Of a stretch of DNA of 64,000 nucleotides, positions 51,522 to 60,151 are shown piece after piece. How positions within the stretch are numbered: the stretch's first letter is position 1; every line of letters begins with the position of its first letter. The DNA lies in NCBI RefSeq assembly GCF_022748595.1, contig NZ_JALDSX010000015.1:1-64000 (forward strand), read 5' to 3'. Position numbers and translations under genes: made by a program. The stretch is from Brevibacterium sp. ZH18. GTDB taxonomy: Bacteria; Actinomycetota; Actinomycetes; Actinomycetales; Brevibacteriaceae. The notes beneath the pieces are model-generated. The model saw only the letters and a list, made by a program, of their open reading frames with translations. It searched no databases and had not been told where the DNA came from.

Positions 51522-52702
51522 GCGCCCAGACGAACCCAGCCTCCGCACCAAATTACGCATCGACATCAACGACAGCCCGTAACGGCAATCAGCCCGCACC
51601 CATGACCGCGACCCGGGCGAACTTCGCCACGGCCATCGGATTGATCATCGAACGCGAGATCGCGGTCCGCCTCAAATCCAAGGCATTCATGATCTCGACG
51701 ATCTTCAGCATCGTCCTTTTCGGGGCACTCGTGGCCGTGTCGGGGGCGCTTCCCTCACTGCTGTCATCGACGGACCAGGTGGCGGTCACCTCGGCAGGGG
51801 CGAAGGCCGTGGACGGAATCGACGGAATCGATGCCATCCCAGTCGACACCGTCGACGAGGCGAAGAAGCTCGTGAAGAGCGGAGACGTCGCCGCAGCCGT
51901 CGTCGAGGACGACCAGTCCCCCGTCGGTCTCACGGTCATCGCCGAGCGCTCAGCCCCGGATTCGCTGACCGGGGCACTCAGCCAAGTGCCCACCGTCGAA
52001 CTCCTCGACCCCGACGCCCCTGACCCGGTGCTCACGAACTTCCTCGGCCTGGGCCTGGGCATCGTGTTCTTCATGTCGGCCGTAACGTTCGGATCGACGA
52101 TCGCCGCGTCGGTCGTGGAGGAGAAGCAGTCGCGGATCGTCGAGATTCTGCTCGCGTCCACCTCGGCGAGGGCACTCATGTTCGGCAAGGTCCTCGCGTG
52201 TTCGATCCTAGCCTTCGCACAGATCGCTCTGACCGCAGTATCGGTCCTCGTTGGGGCCGCTATCAGCGGAAACGATGTGGTGCTCGGCAAGGTGATGGGC
52301 CCGATCGCGTGGTTCGTCCCGCTCTTCCTCGTCGGTTTCGTCATGATCGCGGCCCTCTACGCGGCGGCGGCCTCGATGGTGTCGCGCACCGAGGACCTCG
52401 GCTCGACGAGCTCGCCGATCATGATGCTCATCTTCCTGCCGTACATGGCCGTAATCATCTTCTCAAGCAACGAATCGGTCATGGCCGTGCTCAGCTACAT
52501 CCCGTTCTCCGCGGCAGTCGCCGTCCCGATGCGTGTCTTCCTCGGCACGATCGAATGGTGGGAACCGCTGGTCTCACTGCTCATCCTCGCGGTCACAACG
52601 GTGCTGGCGCTGCTGATCGCGACGCGGATCTTCGAACGCTCGATCCTCCAGTCGGGGCCGAAGGTGACGTGGAAGCAGGCGCTGAGCCGACCGAGGGGCT
52701 AA
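51518..52702 (+). CDS. ABC-2 type permease (NatB-like)
   Basis: 394 residues. A polar N-terminal tail is followed by one membrane helix near residue 60. Then comes a large extracytoplasmic domain of about 130 residues, and five or six helices from VLTNFLGLGLGIVFFMSAV onward. The conserved coupling segment is VEEKQSRIVEILLASTSAR. The start at 51518 follows AGGAGGT and overlaps the ATPase stop. The layout is that of NatB-type exporter permeases. Confidence 0.9.
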   Translation: MSAQTNPASAPNYASTSTTARNGNQPAPMTATRANFATAIGLIIEREIAVRLKSKAFMISTIFSIVLFGALVAVSGALPSLLSSTDQVAVTSAGAKAVDGIDGIDAIPVDTVDEAKKLVKSGDVAAAVVEDDQSPVGLTVIAERSAPDSLTGALSQVPTVELLDPDAPDPVLTNFLGLGLGIVFFMSAVTFGSTIAASVVEEKQSRIVEILLASTSARALMFGKVLACSILAFAQIALTAVSVLVGAAISGNDVVLGKVMGPIAWFVPLFLVGFVMIAALYAAAASMVSRTEDLGSTSSPIMMLIFLPYMAVIIFSSNESVMAVLSYIPFSAAVAVPMRVFLGTIEWWEPLVSLLILAVTTVLALLIATRIFERSILQSGPKVTWKQALSRPRG

Positions 52703-52721
52703 ACGGCCTACCGACGAAGGC

Positions 52722-53495
52722 TCACAGCCAGCCGTTGTCGCGGGCAATGCGGGCGGCATCGGCGCGGTTGCGGGCGTCGGTCTTGCCGATCGCTGCTGAC
52801 AGGCGGTTGCGCACGGTGCCCGTCGAGAGGAAGGGCGCCGAGGCGACCTCCTCGATGCTGCCCCCGCCGGCTGTGGCACGGAGAACGTCGGTCTCCCGCT
52901 CGGTGAGCGGGTTGATGCCGTGCATCGAGGATTCGACGACGAGTTCGGGATCGATGACGCTCAGTCCCGCCATCACCCTGCGGATTCCTTCGGCGAGGTG
53001 TTCGACCGGAGCATCCTTGACCATGAACCCGCTGACTTCGGCGTCGATGGCCCGCTTGACCCACCCCGGACGCCCATAGGTCGTGACGATGATGACCTTG
53101 ACCTGCGGATGCTGCGCATGGAGGACGGCGGCGACGACGATCACGGAGATGTAGGCGAGGAACGACAGCGAGGTCTCCCCGATGAGCGGGACCGCGACGC
53201 CGGCCAGGACGATCATGACGATCAGCGCGGTGAAGACGACCCATTTCGACGTTCGGGACAGACCCGAGTCGGGATTGCTGGTCTGACGGGACAGGCCGCC
53301 CACGCCGGCACCTGAGATCGCTAACGCCAGGTAGAAGACGATGGCGAAGACAACGGTCAGGCCCAGCCCCCAGAACCGAGCTGTGGGTTCTTGGCTCCAG
53401 GCGCCGGACAGTGGATAGCTGAGGAAGACGAGCCAGAAGAGGGGGAAGAACCAGCGGATGACTGGGAGCGACCGCGATTCGGTCTCTGAGCTCAT
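52722..53495 (-). CDS. Chimeric gene: sensor kinase membrane part fused to response regulator C-terminal half
   Basis: 257 residues. Residues 1-122 form four membrane helices (WFFPLFWLVFLSYPLSG; FWGLGLTVVFAIVFYLALA; WVVFTALIVMIVLAGVAVP; SFLAYISVIVVAAVL), the sensor portion of a DesK-type kinase. From about 125 the sequence is the second half of a DesR-type receiver (KVIIVTTYGRPGWVKRAI, VSGFMVKDAP) and a full LuxR helix-turn-helix (LTERETDVLRATAGGGSI). The kinase dimerisation and ATPase domains and the receiver's phospho-acceptor aspartate are missing. The start follows GAGGAGACGGGA. It is placed after an ABC exporter pair, where an intact kinase and regulator pair normally stands. It may be a decayed remnant or a membrane-tethered regulator. 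Confidence 0.85.
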   Translation of the reverse strand: MSSETESRSLPVIRWFFPLFWLVFLSYPLSGAWSQEPTARFWGLGLTVVFAIVFYLALAISGAGVGGLSRQTSNPDSGLSRTSKWVVFTALIVMIVLAGVAVPLIGETSLSFLAYISVIVVAAVLHAQHPQVKVIIVTTYGRPGWVKRAIDAEVSGFMVKDAPVEHLAEGIRRVMAGLSVIDPELVVESSMHGINPLTERETDVLRATAGGGSIEEVASAPFLSTGTVRNRLSAAIGKTDARNRADAARIARDNGWL

Positions 53496-53554
53496 TCCCG
53501 TCTCCTCGTCTCGCACAGTCAGGCCCCGGACGGCAGCGCTTTCGTGCGGCCGCC

Positions 53555-54427
53555 TCACACCCTGGCAGTGTCTCGGCGCAGTGCCCAGGCGGAACCTGTC
53601 ACGAAGATCGCCAGCCAAACCACGACGTTGATCACTGCCCATCGATCGTAACCCCCGCCCAGCGGTGCACGGGCGATCTCGCCCGCACCGTAAGCGGGCG
53701 TGAAGCGTGCGATCGTCTGCAGCGCATCCGGCCAGACCGCCAGAGGAACGAAGAGCCCACCGATGAGTGAGAGGACGGCCAGGGCCATGCTCGAGAGCTG
53801 GATGGCGTTTTCGGCAGGCAGCAGATATCCGAGCATGACGCCGAAGGCTGCGAACACCGAGGAGGTGAGGATGACGAGGAGTCCGCAGACGATCATCGTC
53901 CCCAGTGGCGCATGGACTCCGGTCAGTGCGGTGAGGACGAAGACGGCGATGACGGAGAACGCCCCGAGCGCCATCGAGACGATGACTTTGGTGAGGATGT
54001 AAGCGGCCGGATGCAGCGGTGTCAGCGCCAGCTGGCGGCTCCACCCCAGTGCACGTTCGACCGCGACCTGCGCTCCGCCGGTGGTCGTGGCCACCATGGC
54101 CCCGTAGGTGGCCAGGGACACTGAGATGTAAAGGGCCGCATCGGTACTGCCGAGCATCTCACCCCGATTGGTCAGTCCGAAGATGAGGTAGAAGACCGCG
54201 GGCATGACCATGGTGAAGATGACAGTGCGTCGATTGCGCATTTTGCGGATCAGCTCGAGTCGCAGAAGGGTCCAGGAGAATCCTCCGAAGCGCGGAGCAC
54301 GGCGGTCGCTCAGGGACTCGAGGAATCGGTTCGGACTCGCCGAGGTCGTGCCCTCGTCTGTGCGAAGAGTCGCGGTCTGGTCTGCGGTCGGGTTGGTGGT
54401 CGGGTTGGTGGTCGGGTTGGTGGTCAT
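53555..54427 (-). CDS. ABC-2 type permease
   Basis: 290 residues with six hydrophobic segments from residue 65 on. The conserved ABC-2 region is TTTGGAQVAVERALGWSRQLALTPL. The first 15 residues are three copies of Thr-Asn-Pro-Thr from a 12-base repeat. It begins one base after the ATPase stop and is followed by the chimeric kinase/regulator gene, so it belongs to a drug- or peptide-export module controlled by a local two-component system, now disrupted. Confidence 0.9.
   Translation of the reverse strand: MTTNPTTNPTTNPTADQTATLRTDEGTTSASPNRFLESLSDRRAPRFGGFSWTLLRLELIRKMRNRRTVIFTMVMPAVFYLIFGLTNRGEMLGSTDAALYISVSLATYGAMVATTTGGAQVAVERALGWSRQLALTPLHPAAYILTKVIVSMALGAFSVIAVFVLTALTGVHAPLGTMIVCGLLVILTSSVFAAFGVMLGYLLPAENAIQLSSMALAVLSLIGGLFVPLAVWPDALQTIARFTPAYGAGEIARAPLGGGYDRWAVINVVVWLAIFVTGSAWALRRDTARV
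54387..54422. repeat. 12-bp tandem repeat, three copies, at a gene start
   Basis: GTCGGGTTGGTG repeats exactly at 54387, 54399 and 54411. It encodes three Thr-Asn-Pro-Thr units at the very N-terminus of the permease on the minus strand. Copy changes would keep the frame. Confidence 0.9.
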
Positions 54428-54428
54428 G

Positions 54429-55448
54429 TCATGCCCCTTTCGAGGTCAGGCTGATGAAGGCGTCTTCGAGTGAGTGGGAGGTGATTTCCAGATCAGTGCA
54501 GGCGTTGTCGAAGAGTGTTCGGGCAGCTGCGTCAGAGTCTGTCGTGCGCATCTTCAGCCGCCGGCCCTGGATCTCGACGGATTCGACACCAGCCAAGCCA
54601 CCCAGGATGTCGAGAAGTGCCGTGTCACCGGTGTCTTCGAACGACTTCGACCCGGCGGGAAGTGCGGACGCCTCGACCGCACCGACGATTCCGTCGTCCT
54701 CGCTGTCGCGGAGAGGCAAGGTCGCGCTCACGGTCTTCGCCGCGGCCATCGATCGGATTTCGTGTGCCGGCCCGTCGGCGACGATTCGACCGTTCGCCAC
54801 AAGGATCACTCGGTCGGCGAATTCGTCGGCTTCTTCGAGGTAGTGCGTGGCGAAGAGGATCGTCTTGCCTTGCAGAGCGTCGGCACGCATCTCGTGCCAG
54901 AAGTCCCGGCGGCCCGTGACGTCCATGCCAGTAGTGGGCTCGTCGAGGACGATGAGGGCCGGGTCCGGCAGGAGAGCCATGGCGAAGCGGAGTCGCTGCT
55001 TCTGTCCGCCCGAGCACTTCTTGACGGTCGACTTCGCGATTTCGGCGATGCCGGCACGTTCGAGAACGACGTCGACATCGAGGGAGGAGGCGAAGATCGC
55101 CGAGGTGTACTCAACGGTTTCGCGCACCGTCAGGTCATCGAGGAGTCCCCCGGTCTGCATCACCGAGCTGACGAGCCCGCGACTGACCGCCCGCCGAGGT
55201 GACATGCCGAAGACCTCGACCGACCCCTCATCCGGAAGGCTGAGTCCCAGGAGCATGTCGACCGTTGTCGTCTTGCCTGCACCGTTGGGCCCGAGGAAGG
55301 CGACGACTTCGCCCGGTCGGATACTCAGGTCGATGTCGTCGACTGCGGTGAGGCTACCGAAGCGCTTGGTCAGGTGGTCGAGGACGACGGCGGACGGGAT
55401 CGTGCCCTGATCGGTTGTGCTGTGTGCTGCTGTCATCTGTGTGGTCAT
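54429..55448 (-). CDS. ABC transporter ATP-binding protein (drug-exporter type)
   Basis: 339 residues. Walker A is LGPNGAGKTTTVDML, the signature is KCSGGQKQRLRFAMALL, and Walker B is ALIVLDEPTTGMDV with ATHYLEEADEFADR. A C-terminal extension of about 100 residues is typical of DrrA-type ATPases. The first gene of its operon. The promoter presumably lies in the 217-base spacer that also carries an 18-bp tandem repeat. Confidence 0.92.
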   Translation of the reverse strand: MTTQMTAAHSTTDQGTIPSAVVLDHLTKRFGSLTAVDDIDLSIRPGEVVAFLGPNGAGKTTTVDMLLGLSLPDEGSVEVFGMSPRRAVSRGLVSSVMQTGGLLDDLTVRETVEYTSAIFASSLDVDVVLERAGIAEIAKSTVKKCSGGQKQRLRFAMALLPDPALIVLDEPTTGMDVTGRRDFWHEMRADALQGKTILFATHYLEEADEFADRVILVANGRIVADGPAHEIRSMAAAKTVSATLPLRDSEDDGIVGAVEASALPAGSKSFEDTGDTALLDILGGLAGVESVEIQGRRLKMRTTDSDAAARTLFDNACTDLEITSHSLEDAFISLTSKGA

Positions 55449-55514
55449 GACTTCAGATTAGGAAGATGCAGGCGACCCTGCTGATGCCATTTGTCACTAC
55501 CTGCGGCGCCTATT

Positions 55515-55584
55515 GTCGTTAGCCGTCCGGCTGTCGTTTGCCGTCCGGCTGTCGTTTGCCGTCCGGCTGTCGTTTGCCATCCGG
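55515..55584. repeat. 18-bp tandem repeat, about four copies
   Basis: The unit GTCGTTTGCCGTCCGGCT is at 55515-55532 (one change), 55533-55550, 55551-55568 and 55569-55584 (partial, one change). It lies in the spacer between the divergent ABC ATPase and acetyltransferase genes, 67 bases from the ATPase start, where it could affect promoter spacing. Confidence 0.9.
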
Positions 55585-55665
55585 ACTCTGCTCTGAGCAG
55601 CGTTTCAGGAGATTCCAACTGCTCCTCCCTTTCGCCTCAACCTTGGTCGTGATTGGCTGGAGACT

Positions 55666-56241
55666 ATGGAACCACTGTCGCTGCCGTTGACCACAGACCG
55701 GCTGAGTGTGCGTGCGTATCGCGAGACCGACGCCGAGGCACTTCTGCCCATCTACTCCCGCGAGGATGTTGCGCAGTTCCTCCTCTGCGAGCCCTGGAGT
55801 GCCGAGGAGGCACGGACCGAGATCGCCCAGCGCACTCCGAAGACCGGCTTGGACACCGAATCGCGTGCACTCTCGCTGATCGTCGAAACCAAGGACGGCC
55901 TCGACGGCCTCGAAGGCTCTGTCGTCATCGGCGACGTCAGCATCTGGCTCACCGGCGATTCAGCGGAGAAGGCAGAGATGGGCTGGGTGCTCAATCCTGC
56001 AGCTGGCGGCCACGGCTTCGCGTCCGAAGCGGCCACTGCGTTGCTCAATGTCGCCTTCGACCATTACGGACTCCACCGAGTCATCGCTCAGATGGATGCC
56101 CGGAACACCGCCTCGGCGAAAATGGCCGAGAGGCTCGGCATGACATGCGAGGCCCACCTGCGCCAGGACTGGTGGTCGAAGGGCGAATGGACGGACACCC
56201 TCGTCTTCGGGATGCTGAGCACCGACCGACACGTGGCGTGA
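55666..56241 (+). CDS. GNAT family N-acetyltransferase (RimJ/RimL type)
   Basis: 191 residues. The start LPLTTDRLSVRAYRETDAEAL is the typical RimJ/RimL opening. The acetyl-CoA loop is WVLNPAAGGHGFASEAATAL, followed by HRVIAQMDARNTASAKMAERLGM. The target may be a protein N-terminus or a small molecule, and nothing nearby decides it. Single gene between two ABC systems. Confidence 0.9.
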   Translation: MEPLSLPLTTDRLSVRAYRETDAEALLPIYSREDVAQFLLCEPWSAEEARTEIAQRTPKTGLDTESRALSLIVETKDGLDGLEGSVVIGDVSIWLTGDSAEKAEMGWVLNPAAGGHGFASEAATALLNVAFDHYGLHRVIAQMDARNTASAKMAERLGMTCEAHLRQDWWSKGEWTDTLVFGMLSTDRHVA

Positions 56242-56317
56242 AACGGACTGCACCTTTCCAAGAGCACTCGGCCTCCGGTTGTTTCTGAGTGCCCGGTCAT
56301 CCATCACCCCCTGAGAG

Positions 56318-57052
56318 TCAAGGCGTCCGGCGTCGCAGAGTCAGGGAACCGACGATGATGGCGCAGACGATCCAGCAGCCGATGAAGAGGATCCGCAACC
56401 AGATGTACGCCGCGTCCTCGCCGCCCGTCGACACCGCAGTCAGAGCGTCGATCGCGTGCGACAGGGGCAGCCAGTCACCGATCACCTCAAGCACGTTTGG
56501 CAGCTGATCGCGGGGAAGGAAGATGCCGCCCAGCAGGATCTGCGGGAACACGAGCACCGGCATGAACTGCACGACCTGGAACTCGGTGCGGGCGAATGCG
56601 CTGGCGAGAAGACCGAGCGCCGTACCGAGAAGCGCATCCGCAATGGCGACGACGAAGAGCAGCACGATCGACTCTTCAATCTCCAGTCCACACACCACCG
56701 TGGCGAAACCCACCGCGATCGCCGTCTGCAGCACCGCAAGCAGGCCGAAGGCCAACGTGTACCCGAGGATGAAGTCGCCTCGACCCAACGGCATCGACAG
56801 CAGACGTTCGAGGGTGCCGCTGCGCCGTTCTCGCAGTGTGCTGATGCTCGTGACGAGGAACATCACGATGAACGGAAACAGCGCGAGCATCGCCGGGCCG
56901 ATAGTGTCGAAGACGGTCGTCTCGTCGAAGATCCAGGCAACAAGGCCGATCAGCAGACTGGGCACGACGAGCAGCAGGCCGATGGTGCGCGGATCGTTGC
57001 GGATCTGGAGCAGCACTCGCCCTGCGGTCGCCAGGGTCCGTGATGGAGTCAT
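56318..57052 (-). CDS. ABC-2 type permease
   Basis: 244 residues with six helices. The ABC-2 signature is ISTLRERRSGTLERLLSMPLGRGDFILGY, then SAFARTEFQVVQFMPVLVFPQ and LPLSHAIDALTAV. It overlaps the ATPase gene by ATGA. The length and layout match single-domain drug/lipid exporter permeases of the YhhJ/YadH kind. Confidence 0.92.
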   Translation of the reverse strand: MTPSRTLATAGRVLLQIRNDPRTIGLLLVVPSLLIGLVAWIFDETTVFDTIGPAMLALFPFIVMFLVTSISTLRERRSGTLERLLSMPLGRGDFILGYTLAFGLLAVLQTAIAVGFATVVCGLEIEESIVLLFVVAIADALLGTALGLLASAFARTEFQVVQFMPVLVFPQILLGGIFLPRDQLPNVLEVIGDWLPLSHAIDALTAVSTGGEDAAYIWLRILFIGCWIVCAIIVGSLTLRRRTP

Positions 57053-57921
57053 CTCTTCGCCCTTTTCGAACGGCGCGGACTCCGCAACGGCGGGCTCCGC
57101 AATGGCGGGCTCGTCGCCAAAGGCCTCGTCGCCAAGAGCCTCGTCGATGCCGAGTTCGTCGATGCAGAGTTCGTCGACTTCGCGGCTCTCGTCGTCGAGT
57201 CCCTCGTGTCCGTCTCGGCTTCGATGATCCGCAGGAACGCCTCCTCCGCCGAGGCGGCCCGTGTGCTCTCGAGCAGCTCGCGCGGAGTGGTATCGGCGAT
57301 CACCGCTCCCTCACGCATGAGAAGCAGCCGATCACACCGCGTCGCCTCGTCCATGACGTGACTCGAGACGAGCAGTGTCGCCCCTTCATCCGCGATGCGA
57401 CGGAAGATGCCCCACAGGTCGGAGCGCAGAACCGGGTCGAGACCAACCGTGGGCTCGTCGAGGACCAGCAGCTCCGGCGAACCGAGCATCGCAGCCGCCA
57501 GCGAAACACGATTGGCCTGCCCGCCGGAGAGTGTGCGGGCGAGCTGATCGGCTTGTCCCGTCAGGCCGGTGCGCTCGATGACTCGGTCGACATCCGACTT
57601 CGGCACACCCTGCACCCGTGCGAAGTAACGCAGATTCGCGCGCACCGAAAGATCGTCGTAGATGCTTGGCAGCTGCGTCATATAGCCGACCCGGTGGCGC
57701 AGAAGAGCCGACCCTGCCGGCTCGCCGAGCACACTGATCGTTCCGCCGCTGACGATCTGGACCCCGACGATCGCGCGCATGAGCGTCGTCTTCCCGCTGC
57801 CGCTGGGCCCGAGCAGCCCGATGATCGCACCACGCGGCAGCGTCAGGTCGAGGCCGTCGATCACGGTGTTGCGCCCGCGTCGGATCGTCAGTCCCTGAGC
57901 CTCGATCGCGTTGCCCATCAT
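57049..57921 (-). CDS. ABC transporter ATP-binding protein with low-complexity C-terminal tail
   Basis: 290 residues. Walker A is LGPSGSGKTTLMRAI, the signature is RTLSGGQANRVSLAAAM and Walker B is LLVLDEPTVGLDP with SSHVMDEATRC. After about residue 235 a basic Ser/Thr/Pro/Arg tail is built from short repeats (TNSAS twice, LATRPLATSP, PPLRS twice, RRSKRAKR). The start is one of two adjacent ATGs (57921 or 57918) without a clear ribosome site, possibly leaderless. The frame stays open far upstream across the aminotransferase gene, but that part is antisense shadow. Confidence 0.88.
   Translation of the reverse strand: MMGNAIEAQGLTIRRGRNTVIDGLDLTLPRGAIIGLLGPSGSGKTTLMRAIVGVQIVSGGTISVLGEPAGSALLRHRVGYMTQLPSIYDDLSVRANLRYFARVQGVPKSDVDRVIERTGLTGQADQLARTLSGGQANRVSLAAAMLGSPELLVLDEPTVGLDPVLRSDLWGIFRRIADEGATLLVSSHVMDEATRCDRLLLMREGAVIADTTPRELLESTRAASAEEAFLRIIEAETDTRDSTTRAAKSTNSASTNSASTRLLATRPLATSPPLRSPPLRSPRRSKRAKR
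57079..57185. repeat. 15-bp quasi-repeats encoding the ATPase tail
   Basis: Three different 15-base duplications lie end to end. The CTCCGCAAYGGCGG unit appears twice, then CTCGTCGCCAA-type units twice, then TTCGTCGATGC-type units. They encode the basic tail of the ABC ATPase. All keep the reading frame. Confidence 0.7.
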
Positions 57922-58104
57922 AAGAAGAATAAGACTCCCGATAGTGGTGCACGTCAAGTGCCCCATGATACGAAAGGTCTGGGAAACAATCCGAAAACCC
58001 CGCCAAAGGTTCACGAAACGGGCCTCTGTTTGGTCAGAACCACCTCGGCGGGGGTCATAGCGTGGGAATAGCAAACGTCGCATCGAAAGGTTCTCAAGGT
58101 TCCC

Positions 58105-59355
58105 ATGTACAGGCAGTCGTCGAAATTGGCCAACGTCCTCTATGACATCCGAGGACCCGTCCTCGAGGAGGCCGAGGCGATGGAGGCCGCGGGCCACACC
58201 ATCCTCAAGCTCAATATCGGCAACCCTGCTCCCTTCGGATTCGAAGCCCCCGAGGCGATCGTCCAGGACATGGTCAAACAGCTGCCCGTGGCTCAGGGGT
58301 ACTCGGACTCGCGTGGAATCCTGTCCGGTCGCCGCGCCGTCGTCCAGTACTACGAGACCAGAGGCATCCACAATCTGGACACCCCCGAGGTCTTCCTGGG
58401 CAACGGAGTCAGCGAACTCATCACCCTGTCCCTGCAAGCACTGTGCAACCCCGGCGACGAGATCCTCGTGCCCAGCCCGGATTACCCGCTGTGGACTGCC
58501 TCGGTCGCACTGTCCGGCGGCACCCCGAAGCACTACGTCTGCGACGAGTCCACCGCCTGGCAGCCCGATCTCGAGGACCTCGAGTCGAAGATCACCGACA
58601 ACACCCGCGGCATCGTCGTCATCAACCCGAACAACCCCACCGGCGCGGTCTATTCGAAGGAGACCCTGAAGAAGATCGTCGACATCGCCCGTCGCCACGA
58701 CCTCATCATCTTCGCCGACGAGATCTACGAGAAGATCACCTATGACGGCGTCGAAATGGTCAATATGGCCACTCTGGCCGGCGACGATGTCTTGTGCCTG
58801 ACGTACTCGGGCCTGTCCAAGGCCTATCGGATCGCCGGCTACCGCGCCGGCTGGCTGGCCATCACCGGCCCCCTGAAGGAAGCGAAGAGCTACCTCGAGG
58901 GGATCAAACTCCTGGCGAACATGCGCATGTGCGCAAACGTTCCCGCCCAGCACGCGATCCAGGCGGCACTGGGCGGAAAGCAGTCGATCGAGAGCCTCGT
59001 GCTGCCGCAGGGACGCCTCGGAGCTCAGATGAACCTCGCCCACAAGGGACTGAACTCCATCGATGGCGTCTCGGCACACAAGGCCGACGGCGCGCTCTAC
59101 ATGTTCGCGAAACTCGACGTCGAGAAGTTCGGGATCACCGACGACGAACAGTTCGCGCTCGATCTGCTGCGTGAGCAGAAGATCCTCGTCTCCCACGGAA
59201 CGGCCTTCAACTGGTCGCGCCCCGACCACTTCCGGCTCGTCACCCTGCCCTCTGTCGAGGTTCTGGACGAGTCGATCAACCGCCTCGGCGAGTTCCTCTC
59301 CGGGTATCAGCAGCAGGCGACGAGCTCCTGTGAGCTGTCTGCCGCGGCGGGGTGA
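58105..59355 (+). CDS. Alanine transaminase-type PLP aminotransferase (AlaA-like)
   Basis: 416 residues, class I/II fold. Substrate and cofactor blocks are LKLNIGNPAPFGFEAPE, YSDSRGILSGRRAVVQYYE, NGVSELITLSLQAL, VINPNNPTGAVY and ADEIYEKITYD. The PLP lysine is in TYSGLSKAYRIAGYRAGW. The SRGI and YRIAGYR motifs match the AlaA branch, which makes alanine from pyruvate and glutamate. The start lies after AAGGTT. Its stop overlaps the GH25 start. Confidence 0.92.
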   Translation: MYRQSSKLANVLYDIRGPVLEEAEAMEAAGHTILKLNIGNPAPFGFEAPEAIVQDMVKQLPVAQGYSDSRGILSGRRAVVQYYETRGIHNLDTPEVFLGNGVSELITLSLQALCNPGDEILVPSPDYPLWTASVALSGGTPKHYVCDESTAWQPDLEDLESKITDNTRGIVVINPNNPTGAVYSKETLKKIVDIARRHDLIIFADEIYEKITYDGVEMVNMATLAGDDVLCLTYSGLSKAYRIAGYRAGWLAITGPLKEAKSYLEGIKLLANMRMCANVPAQHAIQAALGGKQSIESLVLPQGRLGAQMNLAHKGLNSIDGVSAHKADGALYMFAKLDVEKFGITDDEQFALDLLREQKILVSHGTAFNWSRPDHFRLVTLPSVEVLDESINRLGEFLSGYQQQATSSCELSAAAG

Positions 59356-60059
59356 AGCGTCTGCGCTCTCGTGGATTGCGCATCACGGCCATCGCCGTGG
59401 TCCTGGTCCTCGTCATCGTCCTCGGCGCGGGAGCATGGTGGTTTCGCTGGGTGCCTGAGCATCGACCACCGCTCGATCGGGCCACCGGCGAGGTCCATGC
59501 GATCGACGTCTCGAACCATCAGGGCACCATCGACTGGGGTGCCGTCGCCGACGATGGGATCGGCGCGGCGATGATCAAAGCGACCGAAGGCAATGACTAT
59601 GCGGACCCTCGCTTCGCAGAGAACTGGGAGCAGTCGGGAGGCGCCGACATCCGCCGAGGTGCCTACCATTTCTTCACCCTCTGCTCACCAGGAGCGGAGC
59701 AGGCCGAGAACTTCCTCAGGACCGCCCCTCCAGATCCGCAGGCTCTGGCTCCCGCCGTCGACCTCGAACTCATCGGCTCTTGTGAGAAACGGCCTTCGCA
59801 GTCCAGCGTCGATGGTGATCTCGAGGATTTCCGACGCATCGTCGAGGAGGCGTGGCAGCGTCCGCTGCTTGTCTATGCTCGCGGGTCATTCACCTCCGAG
59901 TACTCGATCGGAGCTCTGGACGACAACCCTCAGTGGGTGACGAACTTCTTCGTCCGGCCTCTCGATGACGGGTGGACGATGTGGCAGGTCCACTACTTCG
60001 CGAAAGTCGAGGGCATCGACGGCGATGTCGACCTCGATGTCCTGCGAACCGAAGATTGA
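59352..60059 (+). CDS. GH25 family lysozyme (muramidase), membrane anchored
   Basis: 235 residues. A basic start and one helix (residues 10-32) anchor or export it. The GH25 domain begins with HAIDVSNHQGTIDWGAV and continues with AAMIKATEGNDYADPRF, RGAYHFFTL, PAVDLELIGSC (catalytic acid region) and a closing VDLDVLRTED. It cleaves peptidoglycan glycan strands. The GTG start overlaps the aminotransferase stop as GTGA, an unexpected coupling between cell-wall and amino-acid genes. Confidence 0.93.
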   Translation: MKRLRSRGLRITAIAVVLVLVIVLGAGAWWFRWVPEHRPPLDRATGEVHAIDVSNHQGTIDWGAVADDGIGAAMIKATEGNDYADPRFAENWEQSGGADIRRGAYHFFTLCSPGAEQAENFLRTAPPDPQALAPAVDLELIGSCEKRPSQSSVDGDLEDFRRIVEEAWQRPLLVYARGSFTSEYSIGALDDNPQWVTNFFVRPLDDGWTMWQVHYFAKVEGIDGDVDLDVLRTED

Positions 60060-60151
60060 CGGGCTGCGCGACTGCTCATTCTCAGCTCATTCTGGACTCC
60101 CATCATGGACAGCGGGCACAATCCACCCGCTGACCACAGAAGGAGCTCGTC

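Noticed and set aside
57049-59229. A 726-residue minus-strand open frame ending in the ABC ATPase
   Set aside because: Only the last 290 residues carry ABC ATPase motifs. The rest is antisense to the aminotransferase gene and has no domain features. The ATG pair at 57918-57921 is the sensible start.
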